Source: Antedon bifida
Taxonomy: Eukaryota; Echinodermata; Crinoidea; Comatulida; Antedonidae
Direction: 5' to 3'
Length of the DNA stretch: 64,000 nucleotides
Assembly (NCBI GenBank): GCA_963402885.1
Contig: OY727094.1
Location: forward strand, 35,218,501-35,282,500
In this document: positions 12,930 through 35,409 of the stretch, piece after piece
How the letters are laid out: each line of letters begins with the position of its first letter
Position numbering within the stretch: position 1 is the first letter of the stretch
Made by a program: the position numbers and the translations under genes
Notes under the pieces: model-generated
The model's input: only the letters and a program-made list of their open reading frames with translations
Database searches by the model: none
What the model was told of the DNA's origin: nothing

Positions 12930-13312
12930 TTGTAAAAATAGACAATATACTGCAATTTACTTTAATAATTGGCAATTTACTAGCCTAGTTGGCCTGGCCT
13001 AGCCCCACCAGAAAAGAGGATCATGTTTTTCTTTCTTGTTTATTGAAGCGCGCCACCTACAGTATTACCTTCTTCAATGAACAACAAAAGAAAATAAGAA
13101 GCATTTAATTAGACTCTTAGCAGTCGTTTGTGTTATCTGAAATACAATTTCTACAATTAAAACACAAAAGTAAACACTATTTCAACATAAAATATTAGAT
13201 TAAAGGCAATAATGACATGATATATTGAAGTTATTCATAATTTTACTCGTTATCACAAATATTTAATTTTTATCACAAACAATATTATAAATTTCAGTTC
13301 TTTACTCATATC

Positions 13313-13384
13313 GGCTCGTTGGTCTAGTGGCATGATTCTCGCTTTGGGTGCGAGAGGCCCCGGGTTCAATTCCCGGACGAGCCC
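13313..13384 (+). tRNA. tRNA-Pro (anticodon TGG)
   Basis: A full 72-nt cloverleaf. The acceptor stem GGCTCGT pairs with ACGAGCC, the anticodon stem is CTCGC/GCGAG with loop TTTGGGT (anticodon TGG), and the T arm is CCGGG-TTCAATT-CCCGG. It sits between NEURL4 and ING5 on the opposite strand to both. I see no intron or base change that would suggest a pseudogene. Confidence 0.97.
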
Positions 13385-13403
13385 CGTTGTTTTTTTTTTT
13401 TTT
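13385..13403 (+). terminator. Pol III oligo-T terminator of tRNA-Pro
   Basis: A run of about 14 T residues starts a few bases after the discriminator base, as expected for RNA polymerase III termination. Confidence 0.9.
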
Positions 13404-13780
13404 GTAATGTGATATATCTAAGAAGGAACACAGTTTATATTAATATTTATTGCTTTATTTACCGTATTACTTAAAGTTTTAATAAAGTTAATCATATCGA
13501 CCAAAAACTCATTGACTGGCAGCCTATTTTGAAATTAGTTTTTCAAAAACATTTTTCCAAATTTGAATTTTTAGTCAAATTGAAATACAGAGTACCTAGT
13601 TGACAGTAAAATGGCATCAACAACAAAAATTATAAAAAAATATTATTAAAAAATAAAACAACCATCTTCAATGTTTCAATACTAAAACCTTTATTTACAT
13701 TTAACTTGCTCTTTATTAAATAAAAGCATATTAATTATTTACGATGTACAAAAGTAATTTGAAAGTTTTCACTATAAACA
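13404..13780. other. AT-rich intergenic DNA
   Basis: I see no gene or clear repeat here. A short part (about 13480-13640) vaguely resembles the interior of the palindromic family at 27.6 kb. Confidence 0.5.
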
Positions 13781-13784
13781 ACAT

Positions 13785-14030
13785 ACGGACAGGGGTACAA
13801 GCAGCGCCCTCACAATACGGACAGGGGTACAAGCAGCGCCCTCACAATACGGACAGGGGTACAAGCAGCACCCTCACAACATATATCACTACATACTGAC
13901 AAGGGTACAAGCAGCACCGTCACAATACAGACAGGGGTACAAGCAGCGCCCTCACAACATACGGACATGGGTACAAGCAGCGCCCTTACAACATACGGAC
14001 GTGGGTACAAGCAGTAGCAGTGCCCGCCAC
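13785..14030. repeat. 32-34-bp minisatellite, about 7 copies
   Basis: Units read AATACGGACAGGGGTACAAG then CAGCGCCCTCAC, with a short interruption at about 13880. It is GC-richer than its surroundings and lies between tRNA-Pro and the 3' end of ING5. Confidence 0.9.
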
Positions 14031-14626
14031 ATTTAGGAACAGAGAGGTGACCGCCAATATAAGTACCCATCGAAATATTCCTGAATTTCCTAAAATGTAG
14101 AGTGAGTTCACACCCCTGTCAGTCAGTGTGGTAAAACACATGATATTTACTAACAGTGGTACATCTAAGATTCTGAAAAGTGATAGGAGCAGCCAGCAGG
14201 TAGTTATAGAAATACTTTTAAATACGATTTTATTTTACTTTATGACATTACAACACAAGGAATTCCTTAAACAATACCTTAAATACATTTGATATTAAAC
14301 AGTAATAAAATGTAAATGTTAGCAGTAACATTTCACTGTTTAATTATTCGTTATTTATATTATTTATACAGAATTATATTAGGTGTAATTTGCCATTTAT
14401 CTTCAGAAAAAAAAATGACAGAAAATGTATTTTGTTTAACTCTCAAAAAGAGTAGTTAGCAGTCACATACTGAATATAGCCAGTGACATCACAAAAAGTG
14501 TTTGTTCACAGGAGAAAATATACTTTACATAACCAAGAAATGGGAATAAGATTTGTTCAGCCCTCTAATCGTACATTTTGTTTATACATCTATTCACACA
14601 CACTGTTGATTCTTTTTCACTGAATG

Positions 14627-17600
14627 CTATTTCTTCTTTTTCTCTGGCATACATCGAGGACAGAACCTGTCAATTTGAAAATGTGGTATATTTAATATAA
14701 TAAAATAAAGATATAGGCGTGGCACTGAAGGAGGTTAGGAATAAGCAATTGGGTATAGGCGTGGCACTGAAGGAGGTTAGGAATAAGCAATTGGGTATAG
14801 GCGTGGCACTGAAGGTTAGGAATAAGCAATTGGGTATGGGCATGGCACTGAAGGAGGTTGGGACTAAGCAATTGGGTCAGTTATTTTTCATCAGAAATAT
14901 ACGATACTGGTTGCTCTTTTTTTTTTTTTTTTGGCACAAAAACATTCCAACAGGAACAAAGTTCCCTCTTACAGGCAATGTTTTACAACAATATTTTTAC
15001 AAAATAAAACAAAATTGCAAATTACAGTGTAATAAATAATATTTCATTTCTATTGAAGAGTTTGAACATACTGTATACTAATAAATAAACAAAAAAATCT
15101 TCAGTAAAGATATTTTAAATATTATTAAGTGACATTAATTATAAACTATTTTAAAGAATTACCATTTTCCTTTTGGCTTTGTTGTCAATCCAACACAGGC
15201 AAAATGAAACCATTCAATTGGACACTGAAAAATAAATAATAACAATTAACACTTGTATTCCAACGATCACTGTTGACTTAGATGACCCCCACAGCCTTCT
15301 CCCTAAAGGTCACATCATGTCTGCCAATTCAGGCGTGTTGTCATCTGTCCACAACAGTGGCTCTGTTAACAAGTACACCAGGATAACCCCCTACTCGTTT
15401 CAAAATACGTACTAGGTTCTTTAAAGTACTTTGAAGCCTTGCCACAAGGCTATGGATTACGGTTCATTGTTTTAACTACTTGGCTCATAATTATAGGTTA
15501 AACACATTCCTAGAAATAGTTTGAACATTTTGAGACTATTTATTCATTCATGTTAAACAAGCACTTACATCTGGGTTATCACATCCTATCATCTCTCCAT
15601 AAGAAACTTGATGACACAAACAATATGTTGGTTCGTTTGGATCCACGGGCATGTCAAGCACATCAGAGGGGGTGGTGATAACAGATGGAAGAATTAGTGT
15701 TGGTGTCACAGCTTCAACTCTGTTTGAAAAACAAAAACATTTGTTAAACTGTTGTACATGAATATAAGAGGGGGTAATGATGAATGACGTAAGAATTAGT
15801 ATTAAAATACAAACTGTTTGGAATTTCAACTTACAGCTGTGTTTTCATTTTCTTTCGCGACGTTTTTGGTATTTCATCATCGGATATTGAACCTTTTTTC
15901 AGTTTTTTCTTTTCTTTTTTCCTTCCCTTTTCTGAAAGTCAAAAGGAGATTTAATAAAAATAACAAGTACTTTTCATTAAGATTTGCTAGGATTTCTGTG
16001 GATTTGTAGAGTAAACATGTCATAGGTCAAATAAAATGTGCAGAAGGGTTAATGTATAGCCTAGGTCATAGGTCACTATCAATTAAACAGTGTATGTGAA
16101 ACGAGAATAATAACTAATAACTCACTATTTTTTTCTGCTGAGCTGTCAATGTGATCAGGTGTTTGGTCCATTTGTCTTTCTTTCAACTCCATTTCAAATC
16201 TAGCAAGATCAGAATCTAACCTCCGAATGTGCTTGTCCACCTTAAAGATAATTTGTTTTGTTCTTAAGCCTACACTATCAAACTTTATGTGAAAAAAAGT
16301 GATGTGCCCATATATGGACATGATGATGTTACATCACTACCATATTTGGAAACATCACTACCACATTTGGGCACATCACACATTGTTTGTCAAACTAGTT
16401 TGGCAGTGTAGACAGAGCTTTACCAAAGGGACTGCTAGAAAATGAAAGAAACTACCAGCAGGAACTGAAGTTTAATTCTACAAGTTGAGTGTGGCAATTA
16501 TAAATGGAATGATAACTAAATCTTTTAAAATAAACTTCATACCATTTCATAGGTTTGCATAGCTAGCTGAACTTTATCATCCCCGAATTCACGACTCTTG
16601 GAAAATGCATCGTCGATCTTATTCAGGAGGTCGTTGCGTTTAGTTGGTGTCAAGGACTTCACCGATGTAATGTACTCTTTTGTCATGCCATCAATCTCCT
16701 TTGATAAGTCTAAAATAAAAAATTAAAATAAATATAATTTAAAACAGAAGTCAGATTGAAAAATACAATTTAAATTGTTTGTATGTACGGTACAAGCGGG
16801 GAGATGTAATTAAATTATCCAACTCCCTGGTACAAGTAACAAGAAATAATATAAAAATCTGTTAAATTCATACCTTGAGATCTCTGGTCCAAATCTCGCA
16901 TTAAAGTGAAGTTTCTCTGTAATTCAAATGGCAGGTTCTCAATACCTGTGAAAAGGAAAACACACAAACACATGCACTGTATAATCATAAATAAACTATA
17001 TTTATTTATTTTTATTTGAACCAATATTTAATGAGGGTGATCCATCCAGCAATTGCTAATCTACCACTCACTGTTTTCCGTAAAAATATTTGAATAAGGA
17101 AGAGAGCCTTAATAATATTTAATATTATTATTAAAACGTCAATAATGTTTATCGCAAATAGCTTGTAACGTCATGCATGATGGGAAAGGTTTGGGAGCAA
17201 ACTTCATGACGTGTACATACAAACAACAAATTACGTACATGCGCGTTGTGACGTTTGCTCCCAAACCCGTCCCAGCATACGTGCGTCGCGCACGCTATTT
17301 GCGATAAACTTTATGACCATACCAAGTAGGCCTATCATTATCATAATAGCCTATTATTTATATTAATTATGTATACTATAGTGACATGCCATTATTTATC
17401 ATGACATTATAGGCCTAGGCCTAGTTTCTACTTACTAGGCTAGGCCTAGTAGTATAGTATATATATGGTGGCGGGATGGAATTCCCTAATACCACCCTGC
17501 ATTCCATTTGGCAAATGGAATGGGGATCCTATTGTTTTCTGTTCAGTGTACACTTTCTCCATTCGCGCCACCAGCAAACTGAGTTGATGAATATGCAACA

Positions 17601-18013
17601 TATGATAATTAGTCGTGCCCTTATGGTAGGCCTATGCAAATTCAGCAAAAATGTTTACATTGTAACAATGCTCTAGTTTGCGGGACAAATATTACGCTCG
17701 GCTAGACCTAGTATAGGCCTACCTAGGCCAAAAACTAAAGCGGACTTCAATCACCCGCGAAACCATTCAAACGTTCACACGTCACACAGCGGCCTTCGAA
17801 AACTCAGTCAGGCGTGAAAAGATACCTAGCCAAAACCGGAGTGAAAATAAGCATATTTTGATTACAGAGAGACAATTAAACTGCATTTGACAAACACCTA
17901 AGTAATTAAGGAGTATTATAAATTAGTATTAATATCTTTTAAATGCTTAATAAATTGATTAATCTATGTTTCTTACTGTCTAAGTATTGCTCAAGGTAAA
18001 GTGCCATCGCCAT
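14627..18013 (-). CDS. ING5: Inhibitor of growth family protein, ING4/ING5 type
   Basis: Coding exons: 17977-18013, 16874-16945, 16543-16709, 16126-16240, 15835-15931, 15569-15719, 15163-15224, 14627-14666; 741 nt, 246 residues, frame kept throughout. Residues 1-110 form the ING dimerisation domain (start [44 protein letters not shown]). Residues 120-160 are a Lys-rich nuclear-localisation region. Residues about 195-240 are a C4HC3 PHD finger ([33 protein letters not shown]) that in this family binds H3K4me3. ING4 and ING5 are subunits of HBO1 (and ING5 of MOZ/MORF) acetyltransferase complexes. The CPIEWFH and TKPKGKW wording favours ING5, but an invertebrate co-orthologue of both is the safer reading. 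A second in-frame ATG lies two codons on; I took the first. Confidence 0.95.
14715..14880. repeat. 42-bp tandem repeat, 4 copies
   Basis: Units begin AGGCGTGGCACTGAAGGAGG and end GCAATTGGGTAT; the third lacks 3 bp. It lies in the last intron of ING5. Confidence 0.95.
15344..15440 (+). repeat. Dispersed family S fragment
   Basis: Carries AGTACACCAGGATAACCCCC and a GGTTCTTTAAAGTACTTTGA block also found at 21.2 and 23.5 kb. ING5 intron. Confidence 0.65.
16266..16420 (-). mobile_element. MITE family 1, copy 6
   Basis: Both inverted ends are present, followed by TTTA. Two TATCACTACCATATTTGG-like units. ING5 intron. Confidence 0.95.
17147..17309. mobile_element. Palindromic MITE-like element with TTTATCGCAAATAGC ends
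   Basis: Perfect ends TTTATCGCAAATAGC and its inverse, and a further inverted GGTTTGGGAGCAAAC pair inside. Rich in CpG and ACGT. It lies in ING5 intron 1, about 0.7 kb from the start codon. Confidence 0.8.
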
Positions 18014-18152
18014 CTTTGCAGGTTCGGTATCTTCTTCTTAGCGTACTGAGCATAGATGTCAAAGGGCACGACTAATTATCATATGTTGCATATTCATGAA
18101 CTCAGTTTGCTGGTGGCGCGAATGGAGAAAGTGTACACTGGAACAGAAAACA
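17531..18152. repeat. 91-bp inverted repeat flanking ING5 exon 1
   Basis: The arms at 17531-17621 and 18062-18152 are inverted copies with about two or three differences, both containing CCATTCGCGCCACCAGCAAA and ACATATGATAATTAGTCGTG. The 440 bp between the arms holds the first coding exon and presumably the promoter or 5' UTR of ING5. Confidence 0.9.
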
Positions 18153-20560
18153 ATATTCAATATTTATTCATATAATTTATTTACGAAGAAAAAAACAGAA
18201 AATACAATATTGTCTATAATAAGAAAATGATTCTAAATAATACAAAATAAGTTTATCTGCAAGTTAAAATTAAAATCAAACAAAACATTCACATATTTTA
18301 TAAAAAACTAATAGTGACAAAAATCACACAAACAGAAAAATGTCTTATTTTCCATTAATACATACATTTTCTTCATGATTTGGTCCAAAAATATTAAATT
18401 AAGATTTAATCAATTAAATATAAATTAAATTCAAGAGCTGCAAATATAAATTAAAGCGTTTAGACACACACGAGGAGAAAGACAATCGTCTTACTCAGGT
18501 ATAAGCCCACCCTGGTGTATACACTCTAAATATCTTTTAATAGTAATACTACACACATCAGTAGTTGTGACATTTTACATGTTTTTACACACAACTAGAC
18601 AATACACTATAAATTAACTATGTCATTCTTAATTGTTTATAAACACATATTACCAAATCAAATTATTTGTTATAAATTTCTTTTTACCAATCAAATTCTA
18701 ATACATTCTTATAAAAATAATAAGTTATGTTTTCATGTCGTAGACTTGTACTGCAACATTTGTACTGTTTTATCAAGTTGGTTATATAATTTGTTATGCA
18801 TGATAACAATGATCATTAGTGTATTTATATTAGTCCTTCCTCCCAATGTTTTATGTTACAAGTGGAATTATGTATATTGGCATTGCAATCTATTTATATA
18901 AACGTTTAAAATTCTACAATTTTACTTAGGCTCTGTCCACACTATCAAACTAGTTTGTGACGTTCCCATATATGGACACAATGATGTCATATAACTACCA
19001 TATTTGGGCACATCACACTTTTTTTTAGGCAGAAATAATTAAAAAATAAACACTTCTGAAATGAAATGTTTTTTCCAAGAAAAAATATGATTACACACAA
19101 ATTATTTTCTTTAAATTATAGTTATATCAGGTAGATATTTTAATTTTTTAATTTTAGTGAAAGAGAATAACTATTATGTGACAATAGAATGGCATATTCA
19201 ACTGAAAAAAAAACACCCCATATTTTTTTAAGGGGACAATATCTTAACCATCTCATCAGTTTTTTAATTGATACAGTCAAACACTTGATTTTAGAAACAC
19301 ACAGTCACTCTACGTTAATTGAAACATGTTTCTTACCAAATACGTCTACAAATACACCGTAATGGTCTACTTTATGTTACAGCCATGTCTGCATAGCCGT
19401 CAAATGCATAGCAATGTTTTGGTCCTGACAACACATAGTACTATATTTACATAACACAAGTACTCCATTTAATATCATAAAATTCAGTCTTTTTTGCATA
19501 AGCGTGGAATTGTGAAGCATTCTTTACGATACTTATTAGAAGTTGAAAAAAGAAAAATACAATTTTTTGTGGAAAAAAAAATATTTTGAAAAAAAAATTC
19601 CAAATTTAATCTACATAAATTATATAAAATTCTTCAAATACTAAAAAAAGCAGAGCAATTATAATTTTCTTTAAATACACTTATTTAGGCAAACAAAAAT
19701 ACAGTATATAAAACTGAAAATGAAATGACAAAACAATGTATTAAGCACATTTAATCTTGATAAAAAACAAGTTTGTGGTACAGCACGTTATATAGTTCTG
19801 AAAAGAACTGTTGAGTTTCCCTGAAAAAACAGTTGAGTTTCTTTTCAGAACAATTTGTGGTGCACCGCAGACTTTATAATTATCATCAACATATTGATTT
19901 CGCCAAGCAAACCTTCAAACAAATATATAATTTTAATCTTAATACCATATAGAAAAAAAGTATTCTTGAAATTTAAAATAAAAAATGCTGCTAATTTAGA
20001 CACATTATTAAAATATAGTAATGAAGCACGCTTACGAAAATACAATTATCTAAACAATTTAATACTTGTATACAAATAATAATAAGCAAATTATCATGAA
20101 TATAAAATAAATAATTACCTAATTTACTAAGAGTTTGTCACTCCCCTACTGTACCACCAACCAGTGGTCACAATTACATTTTGTAACGGTCAGAAACTAA
20201 ATGCCCCTTTGTCTGAGAGTCAATGTTGTTAATCCGAGCAATAAGAATCACTCCATGTTTTACACAATTTAAAATTAATCAGAAATTATGCTAATAAATA
20301 TAATTCGATTCATTGAGCTATCTCGGAGCATATATACAAAGTATACATAGAATGATATAGAAACCAGATTGTGTGTATTACACTCCATAACTTGGAGTTG
20401 TAATAACGTTATTTATAGGTGTATTGATAGGTGTAAACAGATTACTGTACACAAATGAGTATTTCATTATAAAAACAATATATTTCACAATTATTATACA
20501 TTAATTAATTGGCATAAAGATAATTTCATCTGTGCAATAATCAGTTTACATTAATATTCA
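18153..20560 (-). other. AT-rich 3' flank of the PI3K gene
   Basis: 2.4 kb of AT-rich DNA with no ORF of interest. Because the PI3K stop codon is at 20851 on the minus strand, this likely includes its 3' UTR. I cannot place a polyadenylation site with confidence. Confidence 0.5.
18928..19027 (-). mobile_element. MITE family 1, copy 7 (one end lost)
   Basis: Has GGCTCTGTCCACACTATC and the ACTACCATATTTGGGCACAT core; the right inverted end is missing. Confidence 0.85.
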
Positions 20561-20569
20561 TGAGATAAA

Positions 20570-31030
<10,461 letters not shown>

Positions 31031-31141
31031 TGTGAATGTTACAAATCAAAAAACCTAATAAGAAAAAAACAACTGTTGTTAATTTATCAAAGAGTAATGG
31101 TTTATACTGTACATCACTAGCAAGTCTCATATTCATACAAT

Positions 31142-31216
31142 ATTCAATGTCCTCATCAATATTCATGATACGCCCTCATCAATATTCATGCTACATCCTC
31201 ATCAATATTCATGTAT
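31142..31216. repeat. CTCATCAATATTCATG minisatellite, left part
   Basis: About four units of CCTCATCAATATTCATG plus a few bases. The same array resumes at 31984, so it was split by an insertion. Confidence 0.9.
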
Positions 31217-31347
31217 ATTTTTATATATATATATATAAACACATTAGGCAATGAACATTAATTCGAAACCGCCCGGTGATATACTGAAATTTAATTAATT
31301 AATTTGAAACGATAAAGATGAGGAAATCTGTGAGAATGAGAAAAAGT

Positions 31348-31419
31348 CGCCCCAACCGAGACTCGAACTCGGACCGCCTGCTTGATATGCAGATGTCCTA
31401 ACCATTAGACCACTGGGGC
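31348..31419 (-). tRNA. tRNA-like gene, Glu-type body with anticodon ATC, copy 1
   Basis: The minus-strand cloverleaf is complete: acceptor GCCCCAG with TTGGGGC (one G-T pair), D arm GTC/GAC around TAATGGTTAG, anticodon stem TCTGC/GCAGG with loop ATATCAA, and T arm CCGAG-TTCGAGT-CTCGG. The loop gives ATC (would read GAT, Asp), but the body resembles tRNA-Glu. A TTTTT terminator follows within 4 bases. It may be a real tRNA, a decoy or a SINE head; a decayed relative at 43.5 kb favours a dispersed element. Confidence 0.6.
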
Positions 31420-31712
31420 TTTCATGGTATTGTTCAAGCTCGATTGGATAGCGACTCTTTAACATTCTCGGCGTGGTACGGCGGAACAGCACTAGTCCTC
31501 AGTTGTACGCACGCGCAACAGAGATCAAATTGATACGCCCTCATCTTTCAGTATTTTTGTTCACGAGGCGGGATCTCCGAAGAGATACTTTTTATATATA
31601 TAAACACATTAGGCAATGAACATTAATTCGAAACCGCCCGGTGATATACTGAAATTTAATTAATTAATTTGAAACGATAAAGATGAGGAAATCTGTGAGA
31701 ATGAGAAAAAGT

Positions 31713-31784
31713 CGCCCCAACCGAGACTCGAACTCGGACCGCCTGCTTGATATGCAGATGTCCTAACCATTAGACCACTGGGGC
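31713..31784 (-). tRNA. tRNA-like gene, Glu-type body with anticodon ATC, copy 2
   Basis: Identical to the copy at 31348-31419 and offset by 365 bp, within the second 243-bp direct repeat. The same caveats apply. Confidence 0.6.
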
Positions 31785-31983
31785 TTTCATGGTATTGTTC
31801 AAGCTCGATTGGATAGCGACTCTTTAACATTCTCGGCTTATTTATTTTTTATATCTTTGTTAATTTTGTGTTTTTATAGTTTATTTTGTATTTACTGTTT
31901 GTTTGAGGGTCCCTAATGATCAGCTGATGCTGGATGGACCACCCTCATAAAATATTGTTGAAATAAAAAATTAAAAAAATGCC

Positions 31984-32125
31984 ATGTCCTCATCAATATT
32001 CATATCAAGTGCTCATCAATATTCATGTCATGTCTTCATCAATATTCATGTCATGTCTTCATCAATATTCATGTTTTGTCATCAATATATCTGCAATGTT
32101 CTCAATAATATTCATGTTTTGTCGT
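31984..32125. repeat. CTCATCAATATTCATG minisatellite, right part
   Basis: About six units (TCTTCATCAATATTCATGTC wording), the continuation of the array at 31142-31216. Confidence 0.9.
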
Positions 32126-32129
32126 CAAT

Positions 32130-34270
32130 TTTTTCATTCTCATAAAAACTGCTTTTTACTACACTTTAAATTAGGTTTATAAGCATGAAATGATGGGAAA
32201 ATGAAACATACTGTATTGGTAAAAAGAACACAATGACACATTGTAATTGCAGGAACAAAGCACAACTTAAGCGTTATACCAAGTGTCTTGTCTAATCTTT
32301 AAATTATTTAACAGCAGAAATAATAAATGCTGTGTAAGATCATGGACTCCATGGTGAGATTAAATTATGCATTGAAAGTAAGTACTGGACTAAATCACAG
32401 TTGACGCGAACTTATTAAGGACAGCATCAAGGCCCGAAAAAACGTCTTGACTAGTCGGTGCTGTCCTTGTTGAATCCCGACAAGACGAGTCGTCTTGAGA
32501 TAGCGTCGGGTATAGTTTTAGGTCGTCGGGAGAACTTTAAACACGTTTAAGTTTCTTCCAATGAGACGACTCGTTGGGCCTCATCGTACGACGCTGTCTG
32601 AGTTGGCCTTTACACAAACTCCACAGCCCTCCCCCCCCCCCCCAATTTACCACACTGTAAATATTTAAATAAAACTGTATTGAGTGTGAATAAAATCAGC
32701 TACATGACTCAAATGTTGTTTTGAAGAACTCGCAAAATGGGAAAAAACAGTTTACAGTATTAGAGTTTTGAATGAGGAAGCATTTAAAAAAGGATATCTA
32801 GAAGGTCATGCATCACCGCCCATGACAATATCGAGAGTAAAACCACCTTTGATTGTTTGCTTAAGCCGAAAAGTTAGTTTTGACAATAACATGCTGAAAA
32901 TATGTTTGTGTGAGGATGTTATGATTGCTTTCTATTATAGCCAATCAATTGTGTTATCTATAAGTTTGTAAATTAATAATGTAGTTCCTGTTTTGGGGAG
33001 GATAGCTGTAATTAGATACAATTGTCAGTGCTTCAATGAGAACAAAGAACAATGTATAAAAACTTTCAGTTTCATCATTTTTTTTTTCTTTTTAAAACAA
33101 TAGTAATAATACCGCAAATGGAATGATTATAGCCATGTGTGTACAATGTTCAATACATCAATTCTATTAATAATAATAATAGCTTATAATTATACAGTGC
33201 TTTTCTAATTTAATTGATCAAAGCGCTTCACATCATAATTACACTGTAACATTTATTGATATGATAGATATATAAAAATATAAGATCACAATTTAAAAAT
33301 TACTTATAATTAAGTATTAATTAATTAATATTAATAATAAATAATTGATTGTCTCCTCTTTGCACTAAAACACACTTCTTTTTCTGGGAGGGGGAGAGAG
33401 GTGTTAGTAAAAGTGTACATATGCTTTATCCATAAAGATAATTCACCGATAACAAATATTAATATTGAGATTTAAATTTTTTTTAAATAAAATTTATCCA
33501 ATAGAAAATCTGTCATGTGACTCAAGTTTTGTTTACCAGAGTGATCGAAGGTCACGGAAAGGTCACATATGTATCATATTGATTGAAACCAATAACAACC
33601 TGAACCTAGTTTAAAAACAAGGTCAGACAAATAAAATTTAATTTGTTGGAAAAAAAAATGTGGACAAAAATAGGTTTTAAAAATGTAGATATTTCTGTTA
33701 CAATGTTTTCAGCTCTGTTTTGACTTTTGTATCTTAATTTTTTTTTTTAACTCATTATTAAGTCATCTATTTAGTTTTAAGTTGAGTCAGTAATTAAAGG
33801 AAGTTCATACACAGTTTAAACTATAAAATAATACCTGGTACATTTATCATAGCATTGAGTTGGGCTAACTTAGGTTTTATCAGGGCGAAAGAATTTTGAC
33901 AAAAATGGTGCAGCATCATTCAATGACCTAAAACTGAGAAGACAGACAGATGGACAGACAGACAGATGGACACACAGACGGACAGACAGACCAACCATTT
34001 TTCATTGGAAACTACTCTGAATTTAGAGGAGGGAGTTTTAACTGTGCAACACATTTATTTGCATTATTATAATAACTCAGTCTTTAGAACAAATAACAAG
34101 CTTGTTGAATATTTCCCATCTGTTAGATTGTAAACAACACAATTGGTCATGCTTCATCGATTCTTAAACAAACACTTGATACCATCATATCATACCACAT
34201 CAATAGTTTCTTCCAATTGGACGATTTGTAACAACAACAGATCAAGGAGGTGAAAAGAGCGAATAGAGTG
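32130..34270. other. Intergenic DNA, no gene seen
   Basis: Holds a GC-richer patch at about 32400-32600 with the palindrome CAAGACGAGTCGTCTTG (32481-32497). Also present are a C run near 32627-32643, a SINE-tail-like scrap at about 33160-33240 (TATACAGTGCTTTTC ... AAAGCGCTTCACATC), and a (GACA/GATG)n microsatellite at about 33940-33995. Confidence 0.6.
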
Positions 34271-34276
34271 ATAACA

Positions 34277-34566
34277 TTCTGAAAGGGGAGAGGAAGAAGG
34301 GGGAAAGAATGGACATTAATATGAATATGATGAAAGAGAAGTAGGTACTGTACATGGAACTCTAATTTATACTTATAGGTCCTAGGTACAAACAACATTA
34401 TGAAAGTGCCACTCTATGTAAACCATACCACGCCATTCTGAAAGGGGAAAGAGGGGAAAAGAATAAACATCAATATGAATATGATGAAATTGAAAGAGAA
34501 GTAGGTACATGGACTTATAATTTATACTAGGTCCATGGTACAAATAACATTATGAAAGTGCCATAG
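34277..34566. repeat. Tandem duplication, two copies of about 150 bp
   Basis: Copies start at about 34277 and 34434. Both have ATTCTGAAAGGGGA, AATATGAATATGATGAAA, AGAGAAGTAGGTAC and ACATTATGAAAGTGCCA, with small indels. Confidence 0.85.
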
Positions 34567-35400
34567 AGATATTATAGTAAATATCTCTATGATGTATAGA
34601 CAGTGGATACAACCATCATTGCAATGGTGTGTGCAGTATTGTTTGTATTGCCCTCTAGCCATGGACCTATAGGTCCATGGCTCTAACCATATTTCTTTTT
34701 AGATTAGGAAAATTATTTTTCTCCTTATAGTGTCCAATGTTGCTTTTAAGCAGGACATGATATTACTAATACTATTATTCTGAAATGCAATAATCGCTCC
34801 AAACCAAGTAATAAAGAACCATAATATTGTCTACGTTGTTAAAAGTACAGAATTTAAAACACTTGCATTAAACACCATGCCTTTCTTTCCTTGGGTCTAA
34901 ACATCAGACACAACATGAGTGACTGAACCAAACCAATAACATGTTTTTGAAGTTATTCAAGTTATTCCAGACAAGCTTGTGATTCACTAGTATTTTTATT
35001 AATTTAAATTTGGGTTGTGGGCTATGACCCATATGAACACCATGAACAAGAAAGACAAAAACATGTTTTGATGGTACTGTACTGTACTTATATTGTGATG
35101 TGTGTGAGTTGTGATATGTATCTGCTGGTGACTTTCTCAAGATAAACAGGAAGACCTATTTCCTAGAAATAACCAAATAATATTAACTTATGTAAAATGA
35201 ATACCATCAGTGGCTAAGACACGAGAATGGGGGAATGGCTTTTCATTCATAATTTAACCAAATAAAACAAATTTGTTTGAATGAACAAGAACCAATGTCT
35301 TAAACATATCAAAAAGGCATGGCTATTGAATATGGATGTTCTACCAAAAACAAAACATTATAAGTACTTAATGTAATTACTGGATAATTTTGAATTGTAA
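34567..35400. other. Intergenic DNA, no gene seen
   Basis: AT-rich. I see no coding exon, tRNA or clear repeat. Confidence 0.5.
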
Positions 35401-35409
35401 TACGCCCTT

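Larger units (their letters stand above)
31217..31980. mobile_element. Insertion inside a minisatellite, carrying two tRNA-bearing direct repeats
   Basis: This block interrupts the CTCATCAATATTCATG array. It contains two identical 243-bp direct repeats (31230-31472 and 31595-31837) separated by 122 bp. It ends with GATCAGCTGATGCTGGATGG, an AATAAA-like region and an A-rich tail abutting the resumed array, which suggests a retroposed 3' end on the plus strand. No ORF fits a transposase or reverse transcriptase. Confidence 0.7.

Noticed and set aside
13810..14070. 86-residue minus frame
   Set aside because: Made by the 32-34-bp minisatellite.
31230..31837. LTR retrotransposon
   Set aside because: The direct repeats lack TG...CA ends and the 122-bp spacer has no coding or primer-binding site.
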